This document shows, piece after piece, positions 11,432-22,930 of a DNA stretch of 64,000 nucleotides. The DNA is from Datisca glomerata (Eukaryota; Streptophyta; Magnoliopsida; Cucurbitales; Datiscaceae), in NCBI GenBank assembly GCA_003255025.1, contig QANY01008723.1:1922001-1986000 (forward strand). The letters are read 5' to 3'. The notes under the pieces were generated by a model. It did not search any database. It was not told where the DNA came from and saw only the letters and a list, made by a program, of their open reading frames with translations. Both the position numbers and the translations under genes were made by a program. How positions within the stretch are numbered: the first letter of the stretch is position 1; each line of letters opens with the position of its first letter.

Positions 11432-13089
11432 ATAAGGTTCTGGACTGCGCATATTTAGTTTTTAAATATATGTATTGTTGGATGTTGTGATATTGACATA
11501 TAACTTTGTATGGTAGATTTAAAATGGTTTTAAATATGTTTTATGAAGGGATCCCGATCTATTGGCTCTAGGCGTTTTGTTTTTCAATTTTAGAACTAAT
11601 GTACGCCCGAAATTGAGGCATAAGATTTTATGTAAAATATTTTCTTGTAAAATTTGTATTTTTTTAAATTCCATGTAATCCGTCGTCGCCTCAAAAAGTC
11701 ATCGTTGAAAACAGCCGCTGTTGTGCCGTAGTTATCCCAGCTGCTGTCGTCACCTGCTCCTGTGTCGTGCTGACTCCTGCTGTCCCCTGTCGTGCCCTGT
11801 GTGGTGACTAGGATTTGTGAAATCATAGGTGATAACAATTAGGGTTTAAGAAGCTCTGTGATGTTTGGTGAAAACCCTTATCTTATCTTTTATCTTTTAA
11901 ATTTTAAATGAATTTTGAATTTTGAATTTTGAACGGATAAAAGATAATTATCAATTTTATCATTTGAATTTTTAATTCAAAATATAATTATCAATTTTAT
12001 CTTTTTATCTTTTGAATTTTGAGTTAAAAAAAGATATTTAATGAGATTATTATATTAGGAAATTGTTTTCCATAATTAAAGAGGTGTTGATCAAAACTTG
12101 AAGATTATAATGGGACTTGACCTTAGTAAAGAGTTACAAAATGGTAGAATTTCCCGAATTAAATAATACATACGCCATGAAGACTAACATTTAAATGATT
12201 CTATTTCAATTATTATTCTTTTTATGGGTTGTAATTAGAAATAAGCCATAAAGAAGTTAATTTTTAATGTATGATTTATTATAAATATTCACATCCTCAT
12301 ATAACATGCTATATAGAAATAGGGATATGTCAATATCAAATTGTCATGTAACATGTACATGCATCATTGTTGTTTAAATTTATAATGGGTTATAATTTAA
12401 AATACAATTTATAAATTTAAATTTTATAAAAGTTTATCATTTTTGAAACTTATTTTTTTTCAAATTAACAAAGAGTAATAATTTTTGAAAAAAATAACAA
12501 CGAAAAATTCATTTTTCTAAAAACTAAGTGGGAGGGTCGTTTACGTTGAAATGTTACCAGGGTGCCCAACATAAATTTGATCATGGAACAAAGAATGGTT
12601 TAGATACATCCTAGCGGTCCTCTCTTCAGTGGTAGGAACTTAGGAATCGTGTCATTTTGAGTCATCGAGTTGCTTAAGAAGTTAAAGCTTGTAAATGAAG
12701 TGGTGAGGCAGGACCGTTCCTAGATGAGCTGTTAGTTCATGGCAACCTTTAAAGTTCATGCGTTGGATAAATACTTAGACCGAAGCACATTAGAATCCCT
12801 CATAGGGGCTAGTCAATGGGACTAAGGTGACCCAAACCATTGGTGATTGGTTAAGATAGATGTGGTGACATCTTGCGAAGCGTTAACCATATGTGAGAAG
12901 TCTTGATGCGATAGGAGGTACCTTAGGCATTGTCCTTAGATGAGACAAGCTATCGTTGTTGATCATAACAACATGGAAGGAATACTTTTTATTAGATTTT
13001 TAAATATTGAAGTATTTGCATCATGCATCATACTTTTCTAAATGATTGAGTATTTATTTACACCGTTTTATTTATTCTTTTAGGTAATC
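11432..13089 (+). other. untranslated leader of the copia element
   Basis: About 1.65 kb of non-coding sequence lies between the PBS and the gag start. It is very AT-rich to about 12520, with runs such as TTTTGAATTTTGAATTTTGA (about 11905), then of normal composition. No frame or domain is seen. A long leader is common in this type of copia element. Confidence 0.5.
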
Positions 13090-14150
13090 ATGTCACTATC
13101 CCCACTTTCAACTATCTTAGACGCGAACACACTTACTGGTGAAAATTACGTGGATGGGAAATGTAATCTTGATATCGTGCTGACGATAGAAAAAGGACAA
13201 GTTCGTGCTCGCCAGCCCTTGTCCCATTGAGCCTATTGCTGAATCGACTCAAGAGGAAAAGAATGTTTATGCTTCTTGGATGCGTTCTGATGAGATTGTC
13301 AAGTGTTTCATCTTGGCTTTTGTTAGTAATGTGTTTCAACAACATCAGAACATGAAATTTGGCTCTGATATGATGTTGAATATCACCGAAATGTTTGGAG
13401 ATTAGGATCGTCAAGCCAATCAGGTAGTTGTGCTAAACTTTATGAACTGCATGATGAAGCTTAGAACTCCTGTCAGAGAACATATGATGTTGATCTTTAG
13501 TTATCTGAATGAAATGGAGATCAGAGGTGATGAGGTTGATGGCGAGACACAAGTTGATATGATCTTTGAGACTCAGTTTGACACTTTTGAGAATTTCAAA
13601 CTTAATTATTCAATGAATAAGTTGAGGTAGTTATTTCCTGAGTTGATGAAGGAACTGCAAGCCGCTGAGACCCTATTTCTGAAGGGTAAGAGGAAGACTG
13701 AAGAGGTAAAGTTTACTGAAAGAAAGCCTTCCAGCTCTAGCATGAAAAAGAAACACATGAGATGTCTGAAGAAGGCTAAGAAGAAGAAGTCGAACGCTGT
13801 GAAAGGTAAGGGCCCTGCGAAAAGGGACAAGTCGAAAGACAAGTTTCATCATTATGGAGTCGTTGGTCATTGGAAAAGCAACTGTTTAGATTATTTTAAA
13901 GAGTTGAAATCCAAAGGTATGGTACTTGTTACTGAGGCCTGTTGTTCCATGTAGGGGTTCTGGAAAATCAGAAGGCTTGACGAGGGCGAGCTCAGCTTCC
14001 GTTGGAGAAATGGAGCAGTAACATCGATGTATGAGTTGAAACTATTAAATTATCATTTGATAACATTTTTATGGTTTAAAAATATTTTTATTGTATCTCG
14101 GTTGTCCGAAAAAACTTTATTTCAGTAACTAGTTTTATTGTATCACGGTG
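13090..14150 (+). pseudogene. copia gag and start of protease, frameshifted
   Basis: The frame opens MSLSPLSTILDANTLTGENY, a familiar copia gag N-terminus, and breaks near 13200. It resumes with STQEEKNVYASWMRSDE (13205-13405), shifts to MNCMMKLRTPVREHM and GETQVDMIFETQFDTF (13430-13630), and ends in a lysine-rich stretch with FHHYGVVGHWKSNC (13643-13954). The zinc knuckle has lost both N-terminal cysteines (usually CFHCGVVGHW..NC). A protease-like tail continues raggedly to about 14150 (NFISVTSF region). Integrase, reverse transcriptase and RNase H are absent. ATG at 13090 is chosen because the conserved N-terminus starts there. Confidence 0.75.
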
Positions 14151-14199
14151 CCTTTATCTCTAATCTATATCTTGGTTTGACATGCATATTGTGACTTTA

Positions 14200-14640
14200 G
14201 GGACTGATGAAGACCAAGATGAGTCTTTAGGTGTGGTGCGGGCCTAAAGAGGTTTGCCATTATGAGGCTCGTCCATAAAAGGTTCAACCAAAGGAGACGT
14301 CAATCTATAGTGGTGCGAGGCCCAAAGAGGTTCTGGTCCATGGAGGCAAGAATCCAAGGAGGTGAGGACCTATGGAGCTGTGGACCTTTAGAGGTGTCCT
14401 CAAGTATCAAGATGGTTCTCAATCATGGATAACGTTCCGACCATGTAGGTCTACGTGTATGTGTGTGTCTACTTAGTCTTTGGCTCTACCTATGTAATGA
14501 GTACCTTGACCATATAGGGTTTTTTTCAACCATGTGAGTCCCTATCTATGTCATGTGAGTCTCTATCTCAACCATGAGCTTACCTCGATCATTTGACTAG
14601 AGTCTCAACCCCATTCAACATGCAAGTCTTTCACGATCCG
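14200..14640. repeat. degenerate short-motif repeats
   Basis: From 14230 to 14400 variants of 'AAAGAGGTTCTGGTCCATGG' recur (GGCCTAAAGAGGTTTGCC, GGCCCAAAGAGGTTCTGG, ATCCAAGGAGGTGAGGACC). From 14430 to 14620 variants of 'ACCATGTGAGTC' recur. The units are too diverged for a clean period. Such patterns are common in retroelement untranslated regions. Confidence 0.4.
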
Positions 14641-14649
14641 CATGGATGG

Positions 14650-16030
14650 ATCTATGACGGTGACTCGATGGGCCTCTCAACTTGGTCCATCTAGGTCCAA
14701 GTCAATTTTTTTCTCCTTTGGCAACTAGTTGGACTATTACTCTCGTGAGTACGTAAACCTCTTCTAATACCATAATGATGCTTGATAACAAGGTATCTCG
14801 TATTGAATCTCTCCCAAAGTTTTATAGTAAATGACAATTGCCTGTTGATCACGGCAAGGAATTGGTCAGTTGCTTGTTTTAAACACAAGTGAACTCCACG
14901 AATATTTTGTTTTAAACTATGATTTATTAAAAAAAAACTCTCCTTGAAACCGAGACGTCGGTGTAATAACGCTTGAGATGCTAAAAATATGGGTGGGCCC
15001 AAAGCATGGAGTTGTAAAACTTTGACTAGTCAACGGATATTTTTCCAACATTTAAGTATTTATTGAAAAATTCTGCTAATTATATAAAAAAGAAGAAGAA
15101 AAACATAATATTTTAAAGTAGGTACAAAGTGAATTTTTTTTGTTGACTTTGTCGCCATAACACGATGTGGTTGTATATAAACTATTACGTCAAAAATAAA
15201 TCTTAAGATTTTGGAGTCCATGTAATTAAAAAAATAACTAACGAAATTACATTAAAAGAAATAATATTTACAGAAAATTACACAAGGTTAGTAGGAAGCA
15301 ATTGCAATGCATGTGTGTATGAACTGGATCGGAGAAAAATCTATGGCGCTCTATGTACTTAAGAAGAGACTTCGAGTTGAATTTTTTCAATTTGATTTTG
15401 TATAACAGACAAAAGAAAAAAAATTCAAATTTGGAAAGGTCGTCACATTTTGGTTATTTTGTGGTAACACCCAAATACTAACGAAATTAGTATATGTACT
15501 TCGAATAGTTTTACGTCTTTAATTATGTGTATATCATTTGATCTTGTTTTCTTCTTCAATTTATTATCATTTTTAATGAGTTCGACATGTATTAAAGTTC
15601 ATGTGGCTTCACCATTAAATTGAGTTTTAATTTTACCCATTATTTAGGTAATAAACTCTCAAGTTTCAGTATAAATTCAACAATCCAAATTTTGTTTCAA
15701 AGATTTGTATTAAATGACTTTGAAGTGAATTTAAATTATTTTTATCGTTTAGATACTGTAAAACTAGCAGGCATTGCGTCGGAATGGGGATACATTGTAA
15801 AAATTTTGAAGGCAATTTACAAATTTCATAAGAAAAGGTAGTATGTTGTAATGACAGAACATAAAAAAAGCAAGAGGCTTATCACATCTAACTCGAAAAG
15901 AAATGTGGGTATGTAGGATAATTACTTGATGAGATGATCAAACACCCCAACTTGGAAATACGCACACACAAAGGACAATTACACGACGCATTTCTAGAAA
16001 TTCAAGTTTTCAACCTCTCTCTCTCCGGGT
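14650..16030. other. spacer upstream of the HLH gene
   Basis: Mostly AT-rich. A 103-residue minus-strand frame (14691-15002) has no recognisable motif; it contains ATTATGGTATTAGAAG on the minus strand, a poor match to a copia PBS. Nothing else supported. The last several hundred bases should hold the promoter of the HLH gene, but I recognise no specific regulatory site apart from the TATA box. Confidence 0.4.
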
Positions 16031-16038
16031 AAAATTAC

Positions 16039-16049
16039 TATTTAAATAG
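16039..16049 (+). promoter_or_regulatory. TATA box of the PRE-type gene
   Basis: TATTTAAATA lies in a short GC-richer promoter segment after a CT-rich tract. Plant transcription usually starts about 30 bases further on, which puts the 5' end near 16070, about 340 bases before the start codon. The leader that follows is rich in CTCTC, as is usual for plant 5' UTRs. Confidence 0.55.
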
Positions 16050-16074
16050 AGGGGTTAGCCCACTGCTTTCTCCC

Positions 16075-16278
16075 ATGCAATTGTTTTCTCCATTGCCCAG
16101 TCCCCAACACCCCACTACTTGTGTTTTTGTGCACTTTCGCACTCTCTATCTCTCTCTCAATCTCCAAATTAAGCAACACTATCTATCCTCCATAACCGTC
16201 TGTGACACTGACTCCATTCTATCTCTCTCGATCTCTCCATTTATAACAAAGGAAACCATTACTTCTGGTTCTGAATAG
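16075..16278 (+). CDS. upstream ORF (67 codons) in the leader of the PRE-type gene
   Basis: ATG at 16075 opens a 67-residue frame (MQLFSPLPSPQHPTTC..., ending ..TITSGSE) inside the presumed 5' UTR. It closes 131 bases before the main start. It is the only upstream ATG frame of note; none lies between 16278 and 16410. The start is only about 36 bases after the TATA box, so it may be at or just inside the cap site and could be skipped. No known domain. If transcribed it could lower translation of the HLH protein. It may equally be a chance frame in a CT-rich leader. Confidence 0.3.
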   Translation: MQLFSPLPSPQHPTTCVFVHFRTLYLSLNLQIKQHYLSSITVCDTDSILSLSISPFITKETITSGSE

Positions 16279-16409
16279 CCTCAGGTTGTTCTCTGACAGA
16301 ACTAGCTCCTTATTTTCTTCTCGATTGTCTCCTATAATTTTCTCTAGTAATTAACTTTGTGAAAAGTCTTATTTTTTACTCCAAAATAAATATATTTAGT
16401 AAATTAAAG

Positions 16410-17543
16410 ATGTCAAGCAGAAGGTCGAGATCAAGACAAACAAGTAGTTCAAGAATCACTGATGATCAAATCAATGATCTTGTTTCCAAATTGCAACAGC
16501 TTCTGCCTGAAATTCGCAATCGACACTCGGACAAGGTATATCACTCACTTTTTACTCATTAAGTTTTTTCCTTTTTGGTTTCATCTTATGCTTTTATAAA
16601 TTTGTTTCACTTTCAATAGTTTTTTTAGTTGGGGTGGGGGGTCGTTTAATATTTACTACTTTTAGTACTTTTTTTCGAAGCTCTCTCTCACATTCATCTT
16701 AGCACTCTTTCTCTCTCTCATTTCTGAGACCCCCTCTTTTTCACAGAGTTTCTTCAAGTTGAGTGAGCAACCTGGTTAGTTGCTTTAACATTTAGTCTGT
16801 CATTGTCATTGGGGACCAAATTACATATTGATAAAAAACTGAATTAAGTGTTAATTTTAGAGCAATTATTGTTCCCTAAGAGCTTGAAAAGTTGAATGTT
16901 TTGTGCATGTGTGTATATGCCTTATAAAAAGACATACTTTAAAAAAACAAGAATATATTTTTAATAAATGAGACTATGCATGTTATGAGTAACCGATTGG
17001 TTCATTTGCATGGTTCTTATATATACAAAATTACAAAAACCCATGTGAGTGAACGAAACATATATTTCTCGGGTACGACTTAATTCATGAGAGCTGAATG
17101 GGGTTTCATGAAAAACTGTTTTCAAACACCCATTTCGCCATAATTAAATATGTCATTCGCCATAATTAAATATGTCATTTTTACGTTCAATAAAGATAAT
17201 AAGAACAAATAAGTTTCTACATAACCTTACTGAACTAATAATAATTATCATGTGTCACATCATCTTTAATTAGAAATAATTGCATCTTCTCTCACCGATT
17301 AGCAGTAACTAATTAATTTTGAAAAAATAAAACTCTCGCCTGATCGACTTTCGATGAAAAAAAATAGTTAAATGGGAGATTTATGTGGTGCAGGTTTCAG
17401 CTGCAAAGGTCTTACAAGAAACATGCAACTACATCAGAAACTTGCATCGAGAAGTGGATGATCTAAGCGAGAGATTGTCTGAGTTATTAGCAACTTCCGA
17501 CACTGCCCAAGCTGCTATTATTAGGAGTTTACTCATGCAGTAG
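16410..17543 (+). CDS. PRE: PRE-family atypical HLH protein (growth regulator), two exons
   Basis: Exon 1 is 16410-16535, exon 2 is 17394-17543; the 858-bp intron has GT and AG ends. The joined frame is 91 residues, the usual PRE/ILI length. It begins [14 protein letters not shown]; helix 1 is about residues 17-35 ([20 protein letters not shown]), the loop about 36-43, helix 2 includes [20 protein letters not shown], and the end is [13 protein letters not shown]. The basic region lacks the His-Glu-Arg pattern needed for E-box contact, so it should not bind DNA. Family members (PRE1-6, KIDARI, rice ILI1) sequester inhibitory HLH proteins such as IBH1 and promote elongation under brassinosteroid, gibberellin, auxin and shade signals. 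The intron falls in the loop, as in relatives. The 16359 in-frame extension has no ATG. AATAAATAA at 17727 could guide polyadenylation. The exact paralogue is not assigned. Confidence 0.95.
17134..17177 (+). repeat. 22-bp tandem duplication in the PRE intron
   Basis: TTCGCCATAATTAAATATGT followed by CA is repeated twice without a gap at 17134-17155 and 17156-17177. It lies about 220 bases before the 3' splice site and looks like a recent slippage event; a useful length marker. Confidence 0.85.
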
Positions 17544-18044
17544 ACGTCTCTTTCTCTAATAAGAGATTAATTAAAATAACACTGTCTAATTGTTGTAGGT
17601 TGTTTTAATTTCTCTCTCATTTTGCTACTTCTCTTTCAAATTCTATGGTTTTTGCTACAGCTAGTGCCCTAGCTGCAGTTGAAATGCTTTGGAATATCAT
17701 TTTGGAAAAGCTTCTTTGGGGAACTTAATAAATAATTAGGCCTTTTCTCCTTGTCTTTGTTTTTTTTAGTGTTCTCGTTTAAATTTTTTTATTTTCTAAT
17801 CAATATGAGAGTGTATTATTCATTTGATAATTATTACACGTTTTTATAACTCATCATAATAAATGTTATTTTAAATGATCGATTTTTCTCAAAAGGCCTC
17901 ATTGCAAAGTTAAATAGTTGATCGATACATTAGGTTAGGGAAAACTTTACAAAACCGGGAAATTATTTCCGGTATTGATGTTGGGCCAGTGTGACCCTTA
18001 AATTACTTTTGGAGTAATCTGAGCCACACGAAATCTAGCAGGAA

Positions 18045-18836
18045 ACAGGTTTTTTTATTCATCAAATACATATTGAAGTTCATCAAATATGTACTGGGGT
18101 TCACTAAATACGTACAAATTAATAATTTTTTGAGGGGTTCACAAAATACGTACTGTGATTCAGCTAATACGTAGTGTGGTTTACCAATTACGTAGTGAAG
18201 TTCACAAAATATGTACAAAATAATAATTTTTGGAGGAGTTAACCAAATATGTAAAAAATAAATATTCTTGGAGGAGTTCACCAAATACGTACTGAGACTC
18301 ACCAAATATGTACAAAATAATAATTCTTGTAGGAGTTAACCAAATACGTACTGGGGTTCACCAATTACGAAGTGGAGTTCACCAAATACGTACAAATGAA
18401 TAATTCTTAGAGGGATTCACCAAATATATACTGGGTTCACTAATCACGTACTAGGGTTCATCAAATACGTACAAAATAATAATTCTTGGAGGGGTTCACC
18501 AAATACATACTGGAGTTCACCAATTACGTAGTGAGGTTCACCAATTACGTACAAATTAATAATTTTTAGAGGGGTTCACCAAATAAGTATTGTGGTTCAC
18601 CAATTATGTACTAGAGTTCACCAATTACGTATTGGGGTTCACCAATTACGTAGTGGGGTTTACGAAATACGTACAAATTAATAATTCTTGGAGGAGTTCA
18701 CCAAATACGTACTGGATTTCACCAATTACGTACTGGAGTTCACCAAATACGTACAAAATAATAATTCTTGGAGGGATTCTCCAAATACGTACTGGGGTTC
18801 ACCAATTACGTAGTAAAGTTCACCAAATACATAAAA
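18045..18836. repeat. tandem array of about 20-bp units centred on TACGTA
   Basis: The unit is close to GTTCACCAAATACGTACTGG, alternating with GTTCACCAATTACGTAGTGG. Every few units a spacer AATAATAATTCTTGGAGG is inserted, about nine times, at intervals near 50, 80, 100 or 120 bp. This gives a higher-order pattern of mostly 80 bp. By eye I count about 18 exact TACGTA palindromes in under 800 bp. Open frames here (for example 18590-18841, repeating FTNYVL) only reflect the repeat. It begins about 500 bp past the HLH stop codon. Confidence 0.9.
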
Positions 18837-18840
18837 CCTA

Positions 18841-19060
18841 ATCGCCATATTTAATAGGTGAATCACCTATTTTTAGCCAGTAAACGTCATCCTGAAGGTG
18901 CTAATCGCATCGTCAAAGCCAAGCGCTAGTTTTATGCCTCCAATAGCTTGTTTCATTCCTGAACGCCATGTATAAATAGGCGATCGCCAGTCTCCCTCCC
19001 AATCACCAGTTTTTTGGGCCTAATCGCCATTTATATGGCTCTAATCACCATTCTTTACAA
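18841..19060. repeat. repeats with AATCGCCAT / GCGATCGCCAG motifs
   Basis: TCGCCAT, ATCACC and CGCCAG words recur (AATCGCCATATT, AACGCCATGTATAAATAGGC, GATCGCCAGTC, AATCGCCATTTATATGG). Units are diverged and of irregular length. It continues directly from the TACGTA array and resembles the GCC-rich motifs at 19600-19800. Confidence 0.5.
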
Positions 19061-19594
19061 TCGACCGTAAAATTGATATTTTTATAATTATTTATCGTAC
19101 ACTGTAAAAATCATTGATAAAAATAGAAAAAACTCGTTATTTCAATGCAAACATTCATGATACTCACTTATTATGTGAAATTAGATTGGATTAATTAAGG
19201 ATTTCCGATACAATTTAACACTTATTCATAGACTCGTTAAAAGTTATCATTGATAATGTTGTTGTGCTTTTGTGACAAGTATCGAGCGAGACGAGTTTTC
19301 ACCATACATAGTTATAGGTCGTTATGTTATGATGGTTGATAAATCTTATTTACCGGTTTGACGAACACGTATAACCCTCAATGTCAGATTCTATCTTTAA
19401 ATAGAACATTTCCGCTAAAGGTTTGAAATTGAATATTGAATATTGAAATTTTAATAATTTATTTTATAAATTATAACCCCATAAAATTTGAAAAATAACC
19501 TATTTACGTTTTAATTTATAAGCATATAAGCATATTTTATTTTTATTTATTTATCCAGGTTTTTAAGTATAATAAGGAGTATTAGAACCAAATG

Positions 19595-19800
19595 CCCGTG
19601 TTATGGCATTTGGGGCCCCAACACGACCATCAGGCCCCAAACGCCAGTCATGGTAGGTGATTCGCCAGCCATGACAAGTGTTTAGGACCCGTTGGACACG
19701 TTTAGGCCCCAAATGCCATAGTAACATGCCTGTTACTATGGCATTTGGGGCACACGACCAGCAGACCCCAAATGCCAGTCTTGAATGGTGACTCATCATG
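19595..19800. repeat. two diverged copies of a GGCATTTGGGG...CAAATGCCAG block
   Basis: GGCATTTGGGGCCCCAACAC...GGCCCCAAACGCCAGTCATGG (19606-19655) is repeated in altered form at 19740-19788 as GGCATTTGGGGCACACGACC...ACCCCAAATGCCAGTCTTG. Each copy is itself partly palindromic. Confidence 0.7.
19706..19751. repeat. perfect hairpin: 21-bp stems, 4-base loop
   Basis: GCCCCAAATGCC ATAGTAACA (19706-19726) is exactly complementary to TGTTACTATGGC ATTTGGGGC (19731-19751), with loop TGCC. The next bases outside do not pair. No mismatch in an otherwise decayed region suggests recent formation or conversion. There is no poly-T after it and no gene beside it, so it is not a terminator. Confidence 0.9.
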
Positions 19801-19864
19801 TAATGATGGCGTTTAGGTCTCCATTATGCAGTTGGCCCTAGTGTAGCGTTTAGGGCGTCAATAC

Positions 19865-21150
19865 CGGCAGTTTTAATGTCTATTCTAGCAGTTTTAGTGT
19901 CTATTTCAACGGTTGTTCCGCGGTTGTAATGTCTATAGCGGCGGTTTAGTATTTATTTTCACATACTTGGTCATTTTCATACTCTTAGTAATTTTCATAC
20001 AATTGATCATTTTTTTATCACATGCACGTAACATTTTTCATTCACTTAATAATTTTCTTATACTTTGTCATTTTTATGTACTTGTTTTAATACACTTAGT
20101 TATTCTCATGCACTAAGTCATATTTTCACATTTAGGCATACATATTAATTTCACACAATTATGCATTTCATGTACTTGTAAATTCTAGATCTCTCTCTCG
20201 CTCTTATAAAATTATGCCTTGCATTTATCTTTTTCACATACTTAGTCATTTTTACACACATAGCTATATTCACACACTTGGTCATTTTACATACTTAGCT
20301 ATATTCATACACTTGGTCATTTTCACACACTTCATATTTTTCTTACACGTAGTCATTTTCACACAGTCATATTCATGACTCGTTTTCACACATTTTTTAT
20401 TTTCACAAACTTTACTAGATGTACATTTTAGGTGAACCCCAAGAATATTATTTTTTACATTTTGGTGAACCCCTTTATACTGGCGATTTTATTACCTTTA
20501 ACTGCGATTTTTGTGTCTATACCGGTGATTCTAGTGGTATATTTTAGTGAACACAAAGAATATTCTTTTTACATTTTTGTAAACCTCTCTATACCGGCAG
20601 TTGTTTACACAAGTAAGCACATTAATCATATTAATCACATACACTTAACCATTTTTAATCACATACATCTAACCATTTTAATCACACACACTTAACCATT
20701 TTTACACACATAACCGTTATACATATAGTAATTTTCATCTATGCAAATTATCATTTCCGTGACTTGATCATATCATGAATTAGCTTTTTATAAACACTCA
20801 TATTTTCATTCTCCACTTTTCCATTTCACATACTTATTTTGATGGAACTTAATCATTTTCACGCACTTAATCATTTTCACAAGGTAGCATTTTCACAAAA
20901 GTATTTTGATGCTCTCTATTGTTTTCATACACTTAGTCATTTCACACCCTTAGTCATTTTTACACTTGATAATTTTCACATCCTTAGTAATTTTTCTACT
21001 TTTTCATTTTTATGTACTTGTTTTGATGGAACTCACTTCTTGATAGTCGACCCCCTCAGTCACTAACTATTTTTTCACAAAGTAGTCCTTTTCAAAACAA
21101 GTGTTTTGATGCACTTTGTTATTTTCTTACACTTAGTCATTTGCACACTC
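19865..21150. repeat. low-complexity repeats of TTTTCACACACTTAGTCA type
   Basis: Two repeat kinds alternate. One is GGCAGTTTTAATGTCTATT-like units (19865-19950, again 20470-20600). The other is a roughly 18-20-bp unit near CATTTTCACACACTTAGT (19955-20420 and 20600-21150). Frames in it are repeat artefacts. No gene. Confidence 0.7.
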
Positions 21151-21159
21151 GGTTATGAA

Positions 21160-21623
21160 ATAATGATTGTCACATACTAATCTCATTGTAAATCGTTATG
21201 AAATAATAACTCGTTACCAAATAAAATAAATTTAATTGAGAATTTCCTTTAAAAAGTATCTATATCTTAAACTCTACAAAACACTTCTAACTTACATTCT
21301 GGATGTAACACAAATACACCATTATACTATTATTTTAATAATTTCTTCAGCTGCATCGTTTCATTCCGAGTTGCAATGTGTCTCTCATATCCAATTTGTA
21401 CTGGAGGTTCTTCCATTTCTTCATTTGAAATCTACATTTCAACAATGTTCTAAGCAGACACATTTCATCAATTCAGATAAGGCCTTGGTGATGATCATAT
21501 GCACTATTGCTCCGTGGAGTAACATAATGCTTGTTGTCTTAAAATTCTCGATTTCTCAATACAAACATTAACAATTTTCACTTATATTTGAAATTAAATT
21601 AAGTAACTCTACAAATGAATATT
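21160..21623. other. spacer with one unrecognised frame
   Basis: A 111-residue plus-strand frame (21236-21571) shows no known motif and is probably chance. Nothing else is supported. Confidence 0.4.
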
Positions 21624-22573
21624 CACTACAAAAAATAGGGACTTTAGGGACCAAACTTTTTGTTACTAAAGCCACAAAATATCGTCGCTAAAAGTCTAAC
21701 GCGGTTAACATATGTTCGTCATGAATGTCGTCACTTTCACTTCGTCAGTGAAAGTCGTTCACGATGAAAAATGAATTCCTTCGCGTTAGACCATTCACGA
21801 CCAAGGATCCTTTGGTTGATGAAAAAAATAGTTGTTCGCAAAAGGTTTTTGCCCCCAAAATTATTTTCGTCGCCTAAAGTCTTTGGTGACCAGCTTTTAC
21901 TTGGTCGCGAAATGGTTTAGGCGATGAAATGTTTTTTTTCTAGAATGTAAATAAAAAATACTGAATTTTTATTTTTTATATACACATGTGATAGATTAAT
22001 CATTAGAAAATTTATCAAACACCGATAATTTTATAAAAATACATATATTAATCATTAATATATGTAATGTAACAAAGTAGCTGTAGTTCATTACATAATC
22101 TCTAAAACATAATTCACTAGAAAATGTGGTTCACAAATGTATCAAACATGGCCTATAAGAAACTGAAGAGAAAATTACTTGAATCACAAAGAAATAAAAT
22201 GTGATTGATAAAATCAACCTGAAACCAGAGAACAGTCTTGTTTACTGTCACTCGGTAAAACCTACAAACAGAAACTAAAGGAAAACCATAATCGGAGAAG
22301 AAACTTAAGGAAAGCTACTCATTCATCAGCAGTATCAATCATGACCTAAACATTAAAGAGAAAAAAGTTGATTAGGGTGAAGACGAGTGGAACCACCGAT
22401 TGAAGAAACCTTAAATACCAACAAAAGTAGCACGAGAAACCTCCCGACAATGCATTCTTCAACATTGTCGAGAGATACGAAGTCTAGTGCCACTTTAATG
22501 CATGACTGATAAGCATGAAAAATAACCAAATCAAGATAAAAGTGGGTTAAAAAATTAAAAACACAACATGCCA

Positions 22574-22930
22574 CTTTGGGGTGGTGATCCTACTGACCGC
22601 AAGTCCATTACTGGTTTTTGTATATTTTTTCATGATTCTCTTATTTCATGGAAGAACAAGAAACTATATGTTATTTCTAGATCTTCTAAAGAAGTTGAGT
22701 ATCATGTTATGGCATCTATTACTACTAAGATAGTTTGGTTACGTTGGTTGTTTACAAATATGGGCGTTTCTCTTTCTCGTCCTACTCCTTTGTATTGTGA
22801 CAATAAAAGTTCTATTCAGATTGCTCATAACTCTATCTTTCATGAGAGGGACAAACATATTGAGATTGATTGTCATCTCACCTGTTATCATCTTCAACAT
22901 GGAACCATTACTTTGCACTATATGGATTGA
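22574..22930 (+). pseudogene. orphan copia RNase H fragment
   Basis: A 120-residue frame reads GGDPTDRKSITGFCIFF, DSLISWKNKKLYVISRSSKE, EYHVMASITTKIVWLRWLF, PLYCDNKSSIQIAHNSIFHE and HIEIDCHLTCYHLQHGTIT. That is a nearly full copia RNase H, open throughout. It lacks the N-terminal YSDADW strand and ends abruptly at HYMD where the FTKA..RF tail should follow. The sequence type suits the same copia group as the truncated element at 55553-58797, which has lost its own RNase H. No LTR on either side, so it was inserted or captured as a fragment. Confidence 0.85.

Noticed and set aside
14741..14790. Minus-strand copia primer site (ATTATGGTATTAGAAG)
   Set aside because: Three mismatches to TGGTATCAGAGC context and no LTR end or gag beside it.
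16359..16409. Longer N-terminus for the PRE-type protein
   Set aside because: The in-frame extension opens with GTG, not ATG, and family proteins start at the [10 protein letters not shown] equivalent.
18045..18836. CRISPR-like regular repeat array
   Set aside because: Units abut each other and vary, with no unique spacers; the setting is a plant nuclear genome. A minisatellite explains it.
19913..21066. Hydrophobic frames in the TTTTCACAC repeats as membrane proteins
   Set aside because: Hydrophobicity comes from T-rich tandem repeats; frames are not conserved between units.
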